Assembly (NCBI GenBank): GCA_041394285.1
Contig: JAWKIL010000018.1
Coordinates: 1 to 64,000 of the forward strand
DNA from: CADEDH01 sp041394285
GTDB lineage: Bacteria > Actinomycetota > Acidimicrobiia > Acidimicrobiales > SZUA-35
Reading direction: 5' to 3'
Length of the DNA: 64,000 nucleotides
The translations under genes were made by a program, and so were the position numbers. The stretch's first letter is position 1. The number at the start of each line of letters is the position of its first letter. The notes beneath the pieces were generated by a model. It did no database searches. It saw only the letters and a program-made list of their open reading frames with translations, and had not been told where the DNA came from. Below are positions 32,502 to 41,804 of this stretch, piece by piece.

Positions 32502-33581
32502 ATGGAATCGTCGTACACCGATGTCGGCATCGCCGAAGCCGACGCCGCGCCCGTCGACACTCCAGCCGCTCCCCGGGCCCTCCTCGAGGTCGAAGACCTC
32601 ACGGTCCAGTTCCGCACCCGGGGTGCGGGCCGGGCCGTCGTCCACGCGGTGACCGACGTGTCGGTGGAGATCGCGCCGGGCGAGACCCTGGGCCTCATCG
32701 GGGAGTCCGGCTCCGGCAAGTCGACCGTGGCCCGGGCCGTGAGCCAGTTGCTGCGGGGCCAACGGGTGAAGGTCACCGGCTCCGTCAGCCTCGACGGGGT
32801 GCGGCTCGACCAGCTCTCCAAGCGGGAGCTCCGGGCCCAACGCCATCGGATGCAGATGGTGTTCCAGGACCCCAACGACGCCCTCGATCCCCGGATGACG
32901 GTCCGCCAGAGCGTCGAGGAGCCGCTGCGGATCCTGGGCCGGGCCGGCGGCGGTGAGCTCGGGGCGACGGTGGAGCGGGCGCTCGACACCGTGGGCCTGG
33001 CCCCGGCCATGGCCGATCGCCGCCCCCACGAGCTGTCGGGCGGTCAGCGTCAGCGGGTGAACATCGCCCGGGCCATGGCCCTCGAACCGCAGCTGGTTCT
33101 GTGCGACGAGGTGGTCTCGGCTCTCGACGTCTCGATCCAGGCCGACATCTTGAACCTGCTGGCCGCCTTCCAGCGGGACCGCCACGTGGCGTACCTGTTC
33201 ATCTCGCACGACCTGGGCGTGGTGGCCAGCGTGAGCCACCGAATCGGCGTGATGTACCTGGGCCGCCTGGTGGAGGTGGGCACGACGGCGCAGGTGGTGC
33301 GCAATCCGCGCCACCCCTACACCGAGGCCCTGCTGTCGGCCGAGCCCGAAGCGGTGCCGAGCCGGCTCCGAGCCCGCAACCGGATCATCCTCGACGGTGA
33401 CATCCCGAGCCCGATCAATCCGCCTTCCGGCTGCGGCTTCCGGACCCGATGCCGCTACGCCCAGGACCGGTGCGAGGCCGAGGTCCCACCGCTCACCGCC
33501 ACCCCCGACGGCCACCTCGTGGCCTGCCACTTCGCCGACGAGCTGCACCTCAGCGGCCGCTCGATCCCCGCAGCCCGTTGA
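32502..33581 (+). CDS. Dipeptide/oligopeptide ABC transporter ATP-binding protein (DppF/OppF-like)
   Basis: A 359-residue ATPase: Walker A GESGSGKST, Q-loop MVFQDPNDALDPRMTV, signature LSGGQRQRVNIARAM, Walker B LVLCDEVVSALD and the switch His in ISHDLGVVA. Walker B has VV where PT is usual. The C-terminal oligopeptide domain has the Cys-rich motif SGCGFRTRCRYAQDRCEAEVP, which may hold an Fe-S cluster. ATG 32502 follows GGGGGGAGGA. It is the first gene of a five-gene peptide importer operon. The 272-base region upstream contains TTGACA at 32396 but no convincing -10. Confidence 0.9.
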   Translation: MESSYTDVGIAEADAAPVDTPAAPRALLEVEDLTVQFRTRGAGRAVVHAVTDVSVEIAPGETLGLIGESGSGKSTVARAVSQLLRGQRVKVTGSVSLDGVRLDQLSKRELRAQRHRMQMVFQDPNDALDPRMTVRQSVEEPLRILGRAGGGELGATVERALDTVGLAPAMADRRPHELSGGQRQRVNIARAMALEPQLVLCDEVVSALDVSIQADILNLLAAFQRDRHVAYLFISHDLGVVASVSHRIGVMYLGRLVEVGTTAQVVRNPRHPYTEALLSAEPEAVPSRLRARNRIILDGDIPSPINPPSGCGFRTRCRYAQDRCEAEVPPLTATPDGHLVACHFADELHLSGRSIPAAR

Positions 33582-33659
33582 GGTCCCGCAGCCGGGATCG
33601 CCACTCGTTTCCCGTTCCCGTCCAGTTCGTGTCCAATGCCTGGTACCAGGAGGAAATAC

Positions 33660-35345
33660 ATGCACCGCCACGGTAGGAAGCAACCTGATCCTCGCCGGAG
33701 GTTCCGGCGACTACTGGCTCTGCTGGCCGTGTTCACCGTGGTCGCTGCGGCCTGCGGCTCGTCGGGAGACAGCAGCGAGGTCGGAGCCGACGACAACGGC
33801 GCCGCCACCGGCGCCACCGGCGGCGACGGCCAGGCGCCCGCCGGACCGTCCGCCGACCTGCCGGCCGTCGCCGAAGGAGCAGCCCAGCCGGGAGGGACCT
33901 ACGGGGGCACCCTTCGCATCGCCCACTGGTTCCCGCCGCTGTCCCTCGACCCCCACACCGGCAGTTCGGGGGCCGACCACCAGGTGCTGTACTCCCTCTA
34001 CGACCGGCTCGTGCACTTCCAGTACGAGACCCTGGAATTCACCCCGGGCCTGGCCACGTCCTGGGAGTTCCCCGATCCCCAGACCCTCGTGCTGAACCTG
34101 CGGGAAGGCGTGGTGTTCCACGACGGAACCCCGTTCAACGCCGAGGCCGTGGCCTTCAACGTGGACCGGGTGCAGAACCACCCCAACACCAAGGTCCCCG
34201 CCGATCTCGAATCGGTGGAATCGGTGGAGGTGATCGACGATCTCACCGTCCAGCTCAACCTCAGCAAGCCCGACTCGGGCCTGGTCGGCGTGTTGTCGGA
34301 CCGGGCCGGCATGATGGTCTCGCCCACCGCCGCCGCGGCCGCTCCCGACCAGCAGCTCGATGCCACCCCCGTCGGGACCGGCCCGTTCAAGATGGTGGAG
34401 TACGCCGCCGGTGAGCGACTGCTGCTGGAGAAGAACCAGGACTACTGGCAGGAGGGCCTGCCCTACGCCGACGGCATCGAATGGATCTTCACCGGTGACG
34501 AGCAGGCCGGGCTCAACGGCTTGCGGGCCGGCGACATCGACATCGCCCTCACCGTCCGGGACGGGTCCCAGATCCAGGCCCTGTCGTCGGACCCCTCGGT
34601 CAACGTGATCACGAGCCCCTCGCTCAACACCGACGGCTGCTACATCAACGACGAGCGGCCGCCGTGGGACGACGTGCGGGTGCGCAAGGCGTTCAGCATG
34701 GCCATCGACCGCAAGACCCTGGCCGACGTGCTCACCTTCGGCCAGGCCGAGGAGGCCTACCTGCCGGTGCCGCCCCAGCATTGGAGCAGCTCACCCGACA
34801 TGATCGGGGTCAACGGCTACGACCTGGAGCAGGCCAAGGCCCTGCTGGCCGAGTCGGGCCACGAAGGCATGACCTTCACCATGATGTCGTACCAGAACCC
34901 CCTCCAGATCCGGAAGGCCGAGCTGCTCCAGGAAGCGGTGGCCCAGGCCGGGTTCAACATGGAGCTCGAGGTGCTCGAGCTGGCGGCATCGGTGCCGGCC
35001 ATGTTCACCGACTTCCAGTACGACATGTTCTGCGCCCCCTGGACGGGGCGTCCCGACCCCCACCAGACGGTGGCCAACATGCTCGGTTCCACCGGCTACT
35101 ACTCGCTGCGGGAAGGCGACCGGGCCGGCGTCGACGCTCTGATCGCCGCCGCCGTGTCCACCGACGACCTGGACCAGCGGGCCGCTGCCTACGCCGACCT
35201 GTGGGACGTCGCCATCGGCCAGGAAGCGCTGTGGATACCGCTGTGGCACAACTCGAGCGTCACCGTCACCTCGGACAAGGTGGGCGGCTACCAGCTGAAC
35301 CTGCTGGGCAAGGGCCAGCCCCAGTTCGCCTGGATCGAGGAGTAG
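33660..35345 (+). CDS. ABC transporter substrate-binding lipoprotein, family 5 (DppA/OppA-like)
   Basis: A 561-residue lipoprotein. The signal peptide ends in lipobox VAAAC; a long Gly/Asp/Ala linker follows. The family 5 fold shows GGTLRIAHWFPPLSLDPHTGSSGADHQVLYSLYDRLVHF, PQTLVLNLREGVVFHDGTPFNAEAVAFNVDRV and PVGTGPFKMVEY. ATG 33660 is preferred over 33636 because AGGAGG lies seven bases before it. It binds peptides or similar solutes outside the membrane and hands them to the permeases encoded directly downstream. Confidence 0.9.
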   Translation: MHRHGRKQPDPRRRFRRLLALLAVFTVVAAACGSSGDSSEVGADDNGAATGATGGDGQAPAGPSADLPAVAEGAAQPGGTYGGTLRIAHWFPPLSLDPHTGSSGADHQVLYSLYDRLVHFQYETLEFTPGLATSWEFPDPQTLVLNLREGVVFHDGTPFNAEAVAFNVDRVQNHPNTKVPADLESVESVEVIDDLTVQLNLSKPDSGLVGVLSDRAGMMVSPTAAAAAPDQQLDATPVGTGPFKMVEYAAGERLLLEKNQDYWQEGLPYADGIEWIFTGDEQAGLNGLRAGDIDIALTVRDGSQIQALSSDPSVNVITSPSLNTDGCYINDERPPWDDVRVRKAFSMAIDRKTLADVLTFGQAEEAYLPVPPQHWSSSPDMIGVNGYDLEQAKALLAESGHEGMTFTMMSYQNPLQIRKAELLQEAVAQAGFNMELEVLELAASVPAMFTDFQYDMFCAPWTGRPDPHQTVANMLGSTGYYSLREGDRAGVDALIAAAVSTDDLDQRAAAYADLWDVAIGQEALWIPLWHNSSVTVTSDKVGGYQLNLLGKGQPQFAWIEE

Positions 35346-35355
35346 CGGAGTACCC

Positions 35356-36294
35356 ATGCTTCGCCTCCTCGGAGCCCGGCTGGCGGCCGTCATCCCGACC
35401 CTGTTGTTCGCCACGTTCACCATCTTCGGGCTCCAGCACATCGGCCCGGCCGACCCGGCCACCCTGGTGCTGGGGGAGAACGCCACGGAGGAGCGCATCG
35501 CCGAGGTGCGAGAGCAGCTCGGCCTCAACGATCCGCTGTTGGTCCAGTACGGCAAGTGGGTGGGCCGGGTGGCCACCGGCGACCTGGGCGACTCGATCAT
35601 CCGCAGGGAGGAGGTGAGCTCGATCATCGGGCGGGCTCTGCCCACAACCGCCCAGCTGGTCCTGGCCGGTGTGACCATCTCGGTGGTGGTCGGGATCCCA
35701 CTGGGGATCCTGGCCGCCACCCGGGCCAACCGCCCCACCGACGTCGCCGTCACCAGCGGCTCCGCGGTGGGGGTGTCGGTCCCCAATTTCTGGCTGGCCC
35801 TCGTGCTGATCACGGCCGTCGCCATCAACTGGCGGCTGGTGCCGGCACGTGGCTTCGCCACCCTGGGCGACGGGCTGGGAGAGGCGTTCCGCCACACGAT
35901 CCTGCCGGCGTTCGTCGTGTCGACCTCGGGCATCGCCATCGTCACCCGCCAGGTGCGGGGGGCGATGATCGAGGCCCTGAACGCGCCGTCGGTCCGCACC
36001 CACCGGGCCAAGGGGCTGTCGTGGCGCACGATCGTGTGGAAGCACGCCCTGCGCAACTCGGCCGTCACCATCGTCACCGTGGTGGGGCTGCTGGTGAACA
36101 CGACGCTGGGGGCAACGGTGGTGGTGGAGTCGGTGTTCGCCATCCCCGGCATGGGCACCCGGGTGATCGGCGCCGCCAGCGCCCGCGACTTCCCCGTGAT
36201 CCAGGGGGTGGTGCTCACCTACGTGCTGATCGTGCTGGCCATCAACCTGATCATCGACATCGCCTACCGCATCATCGACCCGAGGATCTCCTGA
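35356..36294 (+). CDS. Dipeptide/oligopeptide ABC transporter permease (DppB-like)
   Basis: A 312-residue permease that starts MLRLLGARLAAVIPTLLFATFTIFGLQHIGPADPA and contains ENATEERIAEVREQLGLNDPLLVQYGKWVGRVATGDLGDSI, diagnostic of the DppB/OppB group. The EAA loop is in APSVRTHRAKGLSWRTIVWKHALRNS. Six membrane helices are expected. It begins 10 bases after the binding-protein gene and its stop overlaps the next ATG (TGATG). Confidence 0.9.
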   Translation: MLRLLGARLAAVIPTLLFATFTIFGLQHIGPADPATLVLGENATEERIAEVREQLGLNDPLLVQYGKWVGRVATGDLGDSIIRREEVSSIIGRALPTTAQLVLAGVTISVVVGIPLGILAATRANRPTDVAVTSGSAVGVSVPNFWLALVLITAVAINWRLVPARGFATLGDGLGEAFRHTILPAFVVSTSGIAIVTRQVRGAMIEALNAPSVRTHRAKGLSWRTIVWKHALRNSAVTIVTVVGLLVNTTLGATVVVESVFAIPGMGTRVIGAASARDFPVIQGVVLTYVLIVLAINLIIDIAYRIIDPRIS

Positions 36295-37184
36295 TGGCAC
36301 GCTTCGAGTGGTTGTGGGCCGACACCAGGGCCAAGGTGGCGCTGGCCTGGCTGGTCCTGGTCCTGTTCGTGGCGGCGACGGCCCCCCTCATCGCCCCCAA
36401 CGACCCCATCGAGCAGAACCTCACGAACGTGCTGGCCGAGCCCTCGGGCTCGCACCTCCTGGGCACCGACGACGTCGGCCGTGACTTCTTCAGCCGGCTG
36501 CTGCACGGGGCGCGGGTGTCGTTGTTCGGCTCGTTCCTCGCCGTCACGGTGGCCCTGGTCATCGGCGTACCCGTGGGCCTGTTGGCCGGCTATCTGGGCG
36601 GACTGGTCGACAACGTGGCCATGCGGGTGGTCGACTCCATCCTCGGCTTTCCCGCCATCGTGCTCGCCATCGGGATCGTGGCCGCTCTCGGCCCGGGTCT
36701 GCGCAACGCCATGGTGTCGATCGGGGTGACGTTCTCGCCCAGCGTGGCCCGCCTCATGCGGGGGCAGGTGCTGGCCACGAAGAACCACCTCTACGTCGAT
36801 GCCGCCGAGCAGTTCGGCAGTCCGTGGTGGCGCACCATCATCCGCCACATCCTTCCCAACGCCATCCAACCGATCATCGTGCAGTCGGCCCTGCTGCTGG
36901 CCGTGGCTTTCCTGGCCGAGGCCGCCCTGTCGTTCATCGGCCTCGGGGCCCAGCCTCCCACGGCCAGCTGGGGGGCGATGCTCAGCCGGTCGGCCCAGTT
37001 CCTCACCGTCTCCCCGTCGGTGCAGATCTACGCCCCCGGCCTGGCCATCACGCTGACGGTGCTGGCCATCAACGCCCTGGGCGACTCCCTGCGTGACAGC
37101 CTCGACCCGGTGGCCGGCACCGAGCGACGCACCCGGCGAGCCCTGGCCCGGCTGGCCAGGACCGAGAGACGAGGGGTGACATGA
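36294..37184 (+). CDS. Dipeptide/oligopeptide ABC transporter permease (DppC-like)
   Basis: A 296-residue permease with the DppC hallmarks APNDPIEQNLTNVLAEPSGSHLLGTDDVGRDFFSRLLHGARVSL and an EAA loop, AEQFGSPWWRTIIRHILPNAI. AEAALSFIGLGAQPPTASWGAML closes the transmembrane core. It pairs with the DppB-like protein as the channel. Start and stop both overlap neighbouring genes (TGATG and ATGA), so all genes are coupled. Confidence 0.9.
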   Translation: MARFEWLWADTRAKVALAWLVLVLFVAATAPLIAPNDPIEQNLTNVLAEPSGSHLLGTDDVGRDFFSRLLHGARVSLFGSFLAVTVALVIGVPVGLLAGYLGGLVDNVAMRVVDSILGFPAIVLAIGIVAALGPGLRNAMVSIGVTFSPSVARLMRGQVLATKNHLYVDAAEQFGSPWWRTIIRHILPNAIQPIIVQSALLLAVAFLAEAALSFIGLGAQPPTASWGAMLSRSAQFLTVSPSVQIYAPGLAITLTVLAINALGDSLRDSLDPVAGTERRTRRALARLARTERRGVT

Positions 37185-38182
37185 TGACCGGCGAGCCGCT
37201 GCTCGAGGTGCGAGACCTCAGCATCACGTTCCGGACCCCGGCCGGGGTGGCCCACGCCGTGACGGGCTCCAGCTTCACCATCGCCGCCGGGGAGCGGGTG
37301 GGCATGGTGGGCGAGAGCGGAAGCGGCAAGTCCCTCACCGGCCTGTCGTTGCTCGGCCTGCTGCCGGCGGCCGCTCAGGTGACCGGCGAGGTGCTGCTCG
37401 ATGGCCGGAACCTGCTCGCCATGCCGGAGCGGGAGCTACAGGCGGTCCGGGGCCGCGAGGTGTCGATGATCTTCCAGGAGCCGATGACGGCGCTGGATCC
37501 GGTGTTCACCGTGGGCCAGCAGATCTCGGCCACGTTCCGGGCCCATCGGGGGGTGGGCCGGGCCGAGGCCAAGCAGCGCGCCATCGACCTGCTGGAGGAG
37601 GTGGGCATCCCGGAGCCGGCCCGGCGCTTCCGGGAGTATCCGCACCAGCTGTCGGGCGGCATGCGCCAGCGGGCCATGATCGCCATGGCTCTGGTGTGCG
37701 AACCCCGCCTGCTGGTGGCCGACGAACCGACCACCGCCCTCGACGTGACCATCCAGGCCCAGGTGCTGGAGCTGATCGCCCAACTCAGCCGGGACCGGGG
37801 CACGGCCGTGCTGCTCATCACCCATGACCTGGGGGTGGTGGCCGAGACCTGCGACCGGGTGCTCACCATGTACGCTGGCCAGCTGGTGGAGCGATGCTCC
37901 ACCGACGACGCACTCGAGTTCCCCCGCCATCCCTACACCTCGGGGTTGCTGGCCGCCATCCCCCGACCGGGGGTGGCGGCCGAGGACCTGCGTTCGATCC
38001 CGGGCCGGGTCCCCTCCCCCGTCGACCTGCCGGCCGGGTGCCGCTTCGGCCCCCGCTGCGATTTCCACCAGCCACGGTGCGACGAGCCCCAGGAACTGAC
38101 GGAGGCGGCCCCGGGACGCTGGGTCCGGTGCTGCCGCCAGGCCGAGCTGACCCTGCCCGGAGCCGTCGAGCTGATCGACTGA
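37181..38182 (+). CDS. Dipeptide/oligopeptide ABC transporter ATP-binding protein (DppD-like)
   Basis: A 333-residue ATPase: Walker A GESGSGKSL, MIFQEPMTALDPVFTVGQQI, signature LSGGMRQRAMIAMAL, Walker B LLVADEPTTALD, switch ITHDLGVVAE, and the C-terminal Cys motif AGCRFGPRCDFHQPRCDEP. It is the last gene of the importer operon. It works as a heterodimer with the DppF-like ATPase at 32502. A 12-bp terminator hairpin lies 22 bases after its stop. Confidence 0.92.
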   Translation: MMTGEPLLEVRDLSITFRTPAGVAHAVTGSSFTIAAGERVGMVGESGSGKSLTGLSLLGLLPAAAQVTGEVLLDGRNLLAMPERELQAVRGREVSMIFQEPMTALDPVFTVGQQISATFRAHRGVGRAEAKQRAIDLLEEVGIPEPARRFREYPHQLSGGMRQRAMIAMALVCEPRLLVADEPTTALDVTIQAQVLELIAQLSRDRGTAVLLITHDLGVVAETCDRVLTMYAGQLVERCSTDDALEFPRHPYTSGLLAAIPRPGVAAEDLRSIPGRVPSPVDLPAGCRFGPRCDFHQPRCDEPQELTEAAPGRWVRCCRQAELTLPGAVELID

Positions 38183-38204
38183 TCACCGACCGGGAGCGCC
38201 CGGG

Positions 38205-38240
38205 GTGCGCTGCCGGAACCGGTCGGTCCCGGCAGCGCAC
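38205..38240. terminator. Bidirectional terminator hairpin
   Basis: A 12-bp perfect stem (GTGCGCTGCCGG/CCGGCAGCGCAC) with a 12-base loop sits in the 75-base gap between the convergent importer operon and binding-protein gene. Confidence 0.65.
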
Positions 38241-38257
38241 ACGCTGCTACCTGTGCG

Positions 38258-39847
38258 TTACCGGCAGGAGCTGACCGCCTGGTCCCAGGCGCACGGCTTC
38301 GACTGGCCCGACAACTCGATGATTCCGAGATCGGCCTGCGTGGTCCATCCCTGCTTCGACACGTCGTAGACCCCGAACTCCGAGCCCTCGACCGGGTAGG
38401 CGTCGTCGCTGCCTCGCATGTTGAACTTCACCCCGTCGAGCGCGGTCGGGTTGGTCATGTCGAGCACTCGGGCCGCCAGTATGAAGTTGGGCCGGCTGAC
38501 CCCACCGGGAAGCTCGGCGGCCAACCGGAGCGACTGCTCGATGGCCCAGGCGAAGCTGAACCCACTGGCCAGCGTGGCCGACTTCGAGATCGGACTGCCC
38601 CCCTTCTCCAGCAGGTCCAGGGCGAAGGTGACGAACGGGTCGTCGGCGTAGGCCGGGTCGGTGAAGTCCTTGGCCCCGCCGCCCACGATCCACCAGCCGT
38701 CGGACGCCGTCCCATCGCCACCCACCGCGTCGGCGCCCACGAAGCTCTTCGTCTTGCAGACCGACGGCATGAACAGCATCTCGGCCGAGCTCTTCAACCC
38801 GTTGTTGGCCGCCTCGATCACGGCCTGGGTGCACGAGGTGCCGGCCGTCATGGCGATGAACACGTCGGGGTTCTTCGACGCCAGCGTGGTCATCTGGTTG
38901 GTGACGGTGGCCGCAGTCGGATCGATCCGCTCGAACACGAAGTTGATCTTGGGCTTCGTCGCCGTCTTCACGTACTCGTTGAAGCCCAGCTCGTACGCCT
39001 TCCCGAAGTCGTTCTGCATGATCAGCGCCGCCACCGTGATCTCGTCACGATCGGCGAATTTCTTCTCCAGTAGCCCTCCCCACAGGATGGCCTCGGTGTT
39101 GTAGGCCATCTGCAGGCCCCACACCCAGGGGTGGTTGGCCGGGTCACCCCACGCCGGGTGACCCGTCATCACATAGGGTTGGGGCACGCACCGCTGGTTG
39201 ACCTTGTCGTACACCTTCATCGTGTTGGGCGAGCCGAGGGTCTCCAGGGCGAAGACCCCCTTGGAGTCGAGCAACTCGTCGACCAGGGGCACCGTCTTGG
39301 CCGGGTCGTAACCGTCGTCCCGGATATCGGTCTTGATCTGGTAGGTCTTGCCGGTGGAGTCGGTGATGCCGCCCTCGGCGTTCACGTGGTCGTAGTAGAT
39401 CGTCTGGGCGATGCCGACGTTGCCGTAGTCGGCCAGCGTGCCCGACTGGGCCAGGGTCTGGCCGAGCTGGATCACGCCGTTGTCGAGCCCCTGGTAGGGG
39501 TCCCAACCCGACGGGCAGGCGCTGAGGTCGACCTCGAACCCGCCCGGACCGGTCACCTTGTTGGCCGCCTGGTCCCACCCCCAGCCGTTCTCCTCGATCT
39601 CCGCCACCAGGGCCGCACGCTGTGTGTCCCACAGGGCCTCCCAGTCGGCCATCGAGGCGATCTCGGTGGGTTCGTCGGTGGCCCGGGTCGTCGTCGTGTT
39701 CTCCAGGGCGCTCTGGGCCGCCCCCTTTGTCTGGTCGTCGATCACCGTGCCGGCCGACGTGCCGTCGCCGCCGCTGCCGCAGGCCCCGGCCACCATGGCC
39801 GAAGCCACGGCGAGCGCGCCGAAACGGACCGCTCTCGTAAACCTCAT
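38258..39847 (-). CDS. ABC transporter substrate-binding lipoprotein (LivK-like, orphan)
   Basis: A 529-residue lipoprotein with signal peptide and lipobox VAGAC. A long insert rich in Thr, Ala and Trp (aa 30-110) precedes a type I periplasmic-binding fold of the branched-chain amino acid/amide type: GVIQLGQTLAQSGTLADYGNVGIAQTIYYDHVNAEGGI, KTDIRDDGYDPAKTVPLVDELLD and FALETLGSPNTMKVYDKVNQRCVPQPYVMTG. Actinobacterial genomes often carry many such proteins. No permease or ATPase of the Liv type is next to it, so it must serve a transporter elsewhere. ATG 39847 follows an AAGGGGGAA ribosome site. Confidence 0.87.
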   Translation of the reverse strand: MRFTRAVRFGALAVASAMVAGACGSGGDGTSAGTVIDDQTKGAAQSALENTTTTRATDEPTEIASMADWEALWDTQRAALVAEIEENGWGWDQAANKVTGPGGFEVDLSACPSGWDPYQGLDNGVIQLGQTLAQSGTLADYGNVGIAQTIYYDHVNAEGGITDSTGKTYQIKTDIRDDGYDPAKTVPLVDELLDSKGVFALETLGSPNTMKVYDKVNQRCVPQPYVMTGHPAWGDPANHPWVWGLQMAYNTEAILWGGLLEKKFADRDEITVAALIMQNDFGKAYELGFNEYVKTATKPKINFVFERIDPTAATVTNQMTTLASKNPDVFIAMTAGTSCTQAVIEAANNGLKSSAEMLFMPSVCKTKSFVGADAVGGDGTASDGWWIVGGGAKDFTDPAYADDPFVTFALDLLEKGGSPISKSATLASGFSFAWAIEQSLRLAAELPGGVSRPNFILAARVLDMTNPTALDGVKFNMRGSDDAYPVEGSEFGVYDVSKQGWTTQADLGIIELSGQSKPCAWDQAVSSCR

Positions 39848-39876
39848 GTTGTTCCCCCTTGTACCTACGTCGTCGT

Positions 39877-39893
39877 CATCGCATGACGCGATG
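39877..39893. promoter_or_regulatory. Inverted repeat upstream of the orphan binding-protein gene
   Basis: CATCGC-ATGAC-GCGATG, with 6-bp perfect arms, lies 30 bases upstream of the ATG at 39847, where a repressor could overlap the promoter. Confidence 0.3.
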
Positions 39894-39966
39894 GCTCGAC
39901 CACGAGCGTACGCGGCGGGTTACCGGCCGTGCCCGAACCGTAACCAGACCGTCAGGACCGATTCGC

Positions 39967-41610
39967 TCAGGCCCGCACGGGCGGGGCGAAGGTGACGCCC
40001 GGGAACCCCTGATCGGGCATGGCGGTGATGCGCTCCCGGAACTTGGTGAGGCTCCCGGCATAGGGCAGGTACTCGTGCGCCTTGCCCGGGATGTTCGTGC
40101 CCCGGAACCAGGTGTTCTCGGCGATCAGAGCGATCTGGGCCGCGGCGTGCACCTCCTCGGTCCACTCGGCGCACGCCTGGGAGTCGGGGGCGACGTAGCC
40201 GCTGCCGGTGGCCTTGGCGTGTTCCAGCAGCTCGGTGATGTAGTCGACCATCAGCTCGGTGGCCCGGGGGAAGTTGCCGGCGATCAGGTGGGGGCCGCCG
40301 GCCATGAAGAAGTTGGGGAACCCGGGCAACAGCGCGCCGAGGTAGGTGACCACGCCCTGGCTCCACTGCTCCCGGAGCACCTTGCCGTCTTCACCCACCA
40401 CGTTGATCTTCGTCAGCGCACCGGTGAACCCGTCGAATCCGGTGGCCCAGATGATCATGTCGAACTCGCGCTCGCCGTCGCTGGTCTCGATGCCCTTCTC
40501 GGTGATCGTCACGAGCGGGGTCTCGTTCAGGTCGATGAGCTTCACGTTGGGCCGGTTGTAGGCCTCGTAGTACCCGGTCTCCATCGGCGGGCGCCGCATG
40601 CCGAACCCGTGGTCGGTGGGGATCAGCTTCTCGGCCACGGCCGGATCGTTCACCCGCTGGCGGATCTTCTCGGCGATGAACTCGGAGAACTCGGCGTTGG
40701 CCTCCCGGTTGGTCATCGTGTCCCGGAAGTTGCTGATCAGCTTGGCGAAGCCCTTCTGGTGGTAGAGCTTCTCGTACAGCTCCCAGCGCTCCTCCTTGGT
40801 GACGTCGAAGGCCCGCTGACGCGACGGCTTGTGCATGAACCCGGCGAAGGAGTTCATGCAGGCGTCGTAGACCTCGTTGTAGGTCTCGGTGAACTCGGCG
40901 TGCTCCTCGTCGCTCACCTTCCCGTTGTTCAGGGGCGAGTTCCAGTTCGGCGTCCGCTGGTACACCACCAGCTCCCCCACCTCCTTGGCCACCTCGGGGA
41001 TGAGCTGCACGGCGCTGGCACCGGTGCCGATCACGGCCACCTTCTTGCCGGCGAACGTGACCGGCTCCTTGGGCCACTGGCCCGTGTGGTACGCCTCACC
41101 CTGGTAGCGGTCCCGACCCGGGATCGACGGCCAGTACGGCACCGACAGCACGCCCATGGCCGACACCAGGAACCGGCACCGCAGCTTCGCCCCGTCCTCG
41201 GTGGTGAGGGTCCAGGTGGCGGTGGGCTCGTCGTAGTCCATCGAGGCGATCCGGGTGCGGAACTGCATCAGGTCCCGCAGGTCCAGCTTGTCGGTCACGA
41301 AGTTCAGGTAGGCCTCGGTCTCGGCCTGCCCGGCGAAGTGCTCGTCCCACTTCCATTCGGCCAGGATCTCCTGGTTGAAGAAGTAGCCGTAGGAATAGCT
41401 CTCCGAGTCGAACCGGGCCCCTGGGTAGCGGTTCCAGTACCAGGTGCCGCCCACGTTGGTGCCGGCCTCCACCAGCTTCACGCTGTAGCCCAGCTCCCGG
41501 AGCCGGTAGAGCTGATAGATGCCAGTCACCCCGGCCCCGATGATGATGACCTCGGCGTCGAGCGCCGCCCCGTCGGCGCCCACCTGCGACAAACCCTGCT
41601 CTGCGGCCAT
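39967..41610 (-). CDS. Baeyer-Villiger-type flavin monooxygenase
   Basis: A 547-residue flavoprotein. FAD site GAGVTGIYQLYRLRELG is followed by GGTWYWNRYPGARFDSESYSY, seen in cyclohexanone and steroid monooxygenases. The fingerprint FXGX3HX3WP appears as YQGEAYHTGQWP (Tyr for the first Phe), next to the NADPH-binding GTGASAVQLIPEVA. IIWATGFDGFTGAL lies near the second FAD region. Such enzymes insert oxygen next to a ketone to give an ester or lactone. ATG 41610 is chosen because residues before it do not match the family and AGGGGG lies upstream. It is divergent from the LLM/SDR/BenE cluster, which suggests one catabolic locus. Confidence 0.9.
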   Translation of the reverse strand: MAAEQGLSQVGADGAALDAEVIIIGAGVTGIYQLYRLRELGYSVKLVEAGTNVGGTWYWNRYPGARFDSESYSYGYFFNQEILAEWKWDEHFAGQAETEAYLNFVTDKLDLRDLMQFRTRIASMDYDEPTATWTLTTEDGAKLRCRFLVSAMGVLSVPYWPSIPGRDRYQGEAYHTGQWPKEPVTFAGKKVAVIGTGASAVQLIPEVAKEVGELVVYQRTPNWNSPLNNGKVSDEEHAEFTETYNEVYDACMNSFAGFMHKPSRQRAFDVTKEERWELYEKLYHQKGFAKLISNFRDTMTNREANAEFSEFIAEKIRQRVNDPAVAEKLIPTDHGFGMRRPPMETGYYEAYNRPNVKLIDLNETPLVTITEKGIETSDGEREFDMIIWATGFDGFTGALTKINVVGEDGKVLREQWSQGVVTYLGALLPGFPNFFMAGGPHLIAGNFPRATELMVDYITELLEHAKATGSGYVAPDSQACAEWTEEVHAAAQIALIAENTWFRGTNIPGKAHEYLPYAGSLTKFRERITAMPDQGFPGVTFAPPVRA

Positions 41611-41804
41611 GCTCTCAAACCCCCTGGGGCCGGTCGGTCCCTTCGACCCGGCTTCGTTCCCGCATGCTACGCGACACCGGCGCCCGAGGCCCAAGGCGAG
41701 CCGATGGGGCCGGCCGCTACCCGATTGACGGGCCGGGCTCCCGGCGGAAGACTGCGAACCCCGGTGGCGGTCGTTGCGCCACCCGTCACCACGAGCGAGG
41801 GCAC